Assembly (NCBI GenBank): GCA_903904685.1
Contig: CAIVDS010000045.1
Span: forward strand, 1 to 64,000
Direction of reading: 5' to 3'
Length of the DNA stretch: 64,000 nt
Source: an uncultured Verrucomicrobiota bacterium
GTDB lineage: Bacteria > Verrucomicrobiota > Verrucomicrobiia > Opitutales > Opitutaceae
Position numbers and translations under genes: made by a program. Every line of letters starts with the position of its first letter. Position 1 is the first letter of the stretch. The notes under the pieces are model-generated. The model ran no database searches. It was not told the DNA's origin and saw only the letters and a program-made list of their open reading frames with translations. Positions 62,808-64,000 of this stretch are shown here, in pieces.

Positions 62808-63909
62808 CCGGTGAAGGCCGAAGCGCCCAGTCGAGGGCACCGGCGACGTGTTCGAGGGGAAACGCAGCCTCTTGGGAGGTCGCGCCAGAGGAGGGCGCGA
62901 TGATGGCGGAGGGGTGGTCGAGGGCCGCACCGAGACTCGCGATGTAAGAGAACGGGCATTCGGGCCACAGCAGTATCACGATCTTCGTGCCGGCGGGGCA
63001 GAGGAGCGTATTAAAAAGATTGGAGCCTTCGACGCCGACGACCACCGCCGCTTCGCGGCAGGCGTGAAGGGCGCCGAGGTGGTCAGCTCCGTCGATTATC
63101 TCAAACCCGCGCGCGGCCAGCAGGCGCTCCAGATCGTCAGAGTTGGCGGGATGACGGGAGTAGCCTTTTCGGGACAGATATATCCTGCGGACGGGGTTTC
63201 GGGGACTGAGCAGGTTCTGGACAAATCGCACCAGCTCGGGTGTGTAGCGGGGCGTGAGGTGGGGGTGGCTGGTGAAGACCAGTTCGTCACAGACGTAGTC
63301 CTTTCTCAGGTCGGCATCCACGACTTTGGGCCCGAGATCCAGAGCCTTGATCAGCACCCGTGAACTGGAGGTGCGGGGATGGTAGATCAGCATGTGGTCG
63401 AACTCCTCCGCGCGATGGCCTGCTTCCAGCAACAGCTTCCAGCGCGGAAGCGCATCCGCAGCGAAGTGGGCGAAGCTTCCGCCCGACCAGCACGAGCCAA
63501 TCAGCGCGACGCGTCCGCGCAGTCTTACCTTGGGGTAGGGGCGTCGTCGGCGCATAATCGATCGGTTCGAAAAATTCGGGGGGAGGAAGGACTGCCGCCA
63601 AGCGGAGTCAGTCAACAAGTGGTCGCCTGGTGCGACCGGATGGGCGTCGGGACCGAGGACGCGGGCGCTGGCTAGTTCAAAGACTTCCAAGGCATGACGA
63701 ATCTCGCAAGCGGACTCCGGCGGGATGTACTCCGGAAGCGGCGGCCCGAACCAGATCGGCGCGGCGGCGGGCAGGTGTTCCGCAGGATGAACTCGCGTGG
63801 TGAGGACAAGCTCCTTTCGAGGATACCGGGCGCAGCTCGTTTCATGGCGAGGCGGGCCGAAGAAACGAGAGTCCATGGGCAGGAGGCGGAGCATGCGTGC
63901 GGAGATCAT
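62797..63909 (-). CDS. GT61-family glycosyltransferase
   Basis: A 370-residue glycosyltransferase of family 61 (DUF563). Recognisable parts: GRVALIGSCWSGGSFAHFAA with DALPRWKLLLEAG, then YTPELVRFVQNLLSPRNPVR, RRIYLSRKGYSRHPANSDD, RGFEIIDGADHLGALHACRE and the acceptor/donor motif AAVVVGVEGSNLFNTLLCPA. The N-terminus has no signal or membrane segment. The ATG at MISARMLR follows the upstream TAG by a single base, which supports it over a GTG six codons earlier. It overlaps the FkbM start by 11 bp. Likely acts in capsule or lipopolysaccharide assembly. Confidence 0.88.
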   Translation of the reverse strand: MISARMLRLLPMDSRFFGPPRHETSCARYPRKELVLTTRVHPAEHLPAAAPIWFGPPLPEYIPPESACEIRHALEVFELASARVLGPDAHPVAPGDHLLTDSAWRQSFLPPNFSNRSIMRRRRPYPKVRLRGRVALIGSCWSGGSFAHFAADALPRWKLLLEAGHRAEEFDHMLIYHPRTSSSRVLIKALDLGPKVVDADLRKDYVCDELVFTSHPHLTPRYTPELVRFVQNLLSPRNPVRRIYLSRKGYSRHPANSDDLERLLAARGFEIIDGADHLGALHACREAAVVVGVEGSNLFNTLLCPAGTKIVILLWPECPFSYIASLGAALDHPSAIIAPSSGATSQEAAFPLEHVAGALDWALRPSPDET

Positions 63910-63910
63910 G

Positions 63911-64000
63911 CTAAAAGATGGTTCCACACCGGGAGGTGCGCGCGGGGCGGGAGACGAGTTCGTGGATGGCCGACGCGACTTGGGCGGGTGACCGGGCAGT
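63911..64000 (-). CDS. Probable glycosyltransferase, C-terminal tail cut by window edge
   Basis: A frame open from the right edge for 29 residues, ending in TAG one base before the GT61 ATG. It reads SPAQVASAIHELVSRPARTS, like the last helix of GT4-type glycosyltransferases (SPxxLAxAIxxLLxDPxxRxxM). Only the tail is present, so the family is a guess supported by the spacing and the GT61 and FkbM genes following it. Confidence 0.45.
   Translation of the reverse strand, partial: TARSPAQVASAIHELVSRPARTSRCGTIF

Noticed and set aside
1..64000. CRISPR arrays, tRNA or rRNA genes, prophage
   Set aside because: No direct-repeat array, cloverleaf-like stretch, rRNA-like region or phage structural gene was noticed while reading; a tRNA or covariance scan was not possible.

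Overview
The window looks like chromosomal DNA of a high-GC Verrucomicrobiota bacterium, most likely an Opitutaceae relative. This is inferred from gene content: a MoxR/DUF58/vWA/DUF4159 operon carrying giant secreted proteins, many glycoside-hydrolase and outer-membrane genes, and AraC regulators beside sugar genes. No rRNA, tRNA, CRISPR array or prophage was seen. Most genes are GC-rich. The polysaccharide genes at the left end, parts of 18.6-21.1 kb, 24.5-26.1 kb and about 52.0-52.2 kb are visibly more AT-rich.

Left edge (1-4.7 kb): the 3' end of an IS5-type transposase, then on the minus strand an outer-membrane beta-barrel, a Wza-like export protein and a Wzc-like tyrosine kinase (an exopolysaccharide export set), then a frameshifted IS3-type OrfA remnant. 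A strong intrinsic terminator lies between the barrel and the export gene, immediately before the export start codon. 4.7-18.6 kb is housekeeping: CNNM/CorC protein, FKBP isomerase, PpnP, a lipoyl-ligase-like / RmlD-like / SixA trio, pdxH with a hybrid histidine kinase, an M20 peptidase, a PHP phosphatase, rlmN, a lytic transglycosylase, miaB, a small membrane protein and gmk.

18.7-26.1 kb holds a secreted GH5, two predicted outer-membrane proteins, a SpoU/TrmH methyltransferase, a LapA-like small protein, an unrecognised membrane protein, a decayed stretch with a possible transposase fragment, and a class C beta-lactamase-fold hydrolase.

The main feature is a nearly gapless minus-strand operon from about 52.0 to 26.2 kb. 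In transcription order it encodes DUF58, a BatA-type vWA protein, a vWA/GATase-like membrane protein, a DUF4175-like membrane protein, DUF4159, a 2747-residue secreted protein (glycoside-hydrolase-like barrel, GATase-like domain, two PQQ-type propellers and binding modules), a 1652-residue protein (beta-sandwiches, barrel, NPCBM), a 914-residue CBM9-like/HEAT-like protein, an EF-hand protein and, last, the MoxR AAA+ ATPase. MoxR and DUF58 usually sit side by side; here they bracket about 24 kb. The simplest reading is a membrane chaperone/vWA machine that matures or positions the giant carbohydrate-associated proteins; this is inference.

52.1-61.8 kb: a DUF3892 protein, an MHS-type transporter, and two sugar loci built around divergent AraC regulators: AraC / GH172 / GH38 alpha-mannosidase, and PocR-AraC / FAD oxidoreductase. 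The right end (62.0-64.0 kb) enters a glycan-assembly cluster on the minus strand: FkbM methyltransferase, GT61 glycosyltransferase and the C-terminal tail of another probable glycosyltransferase.
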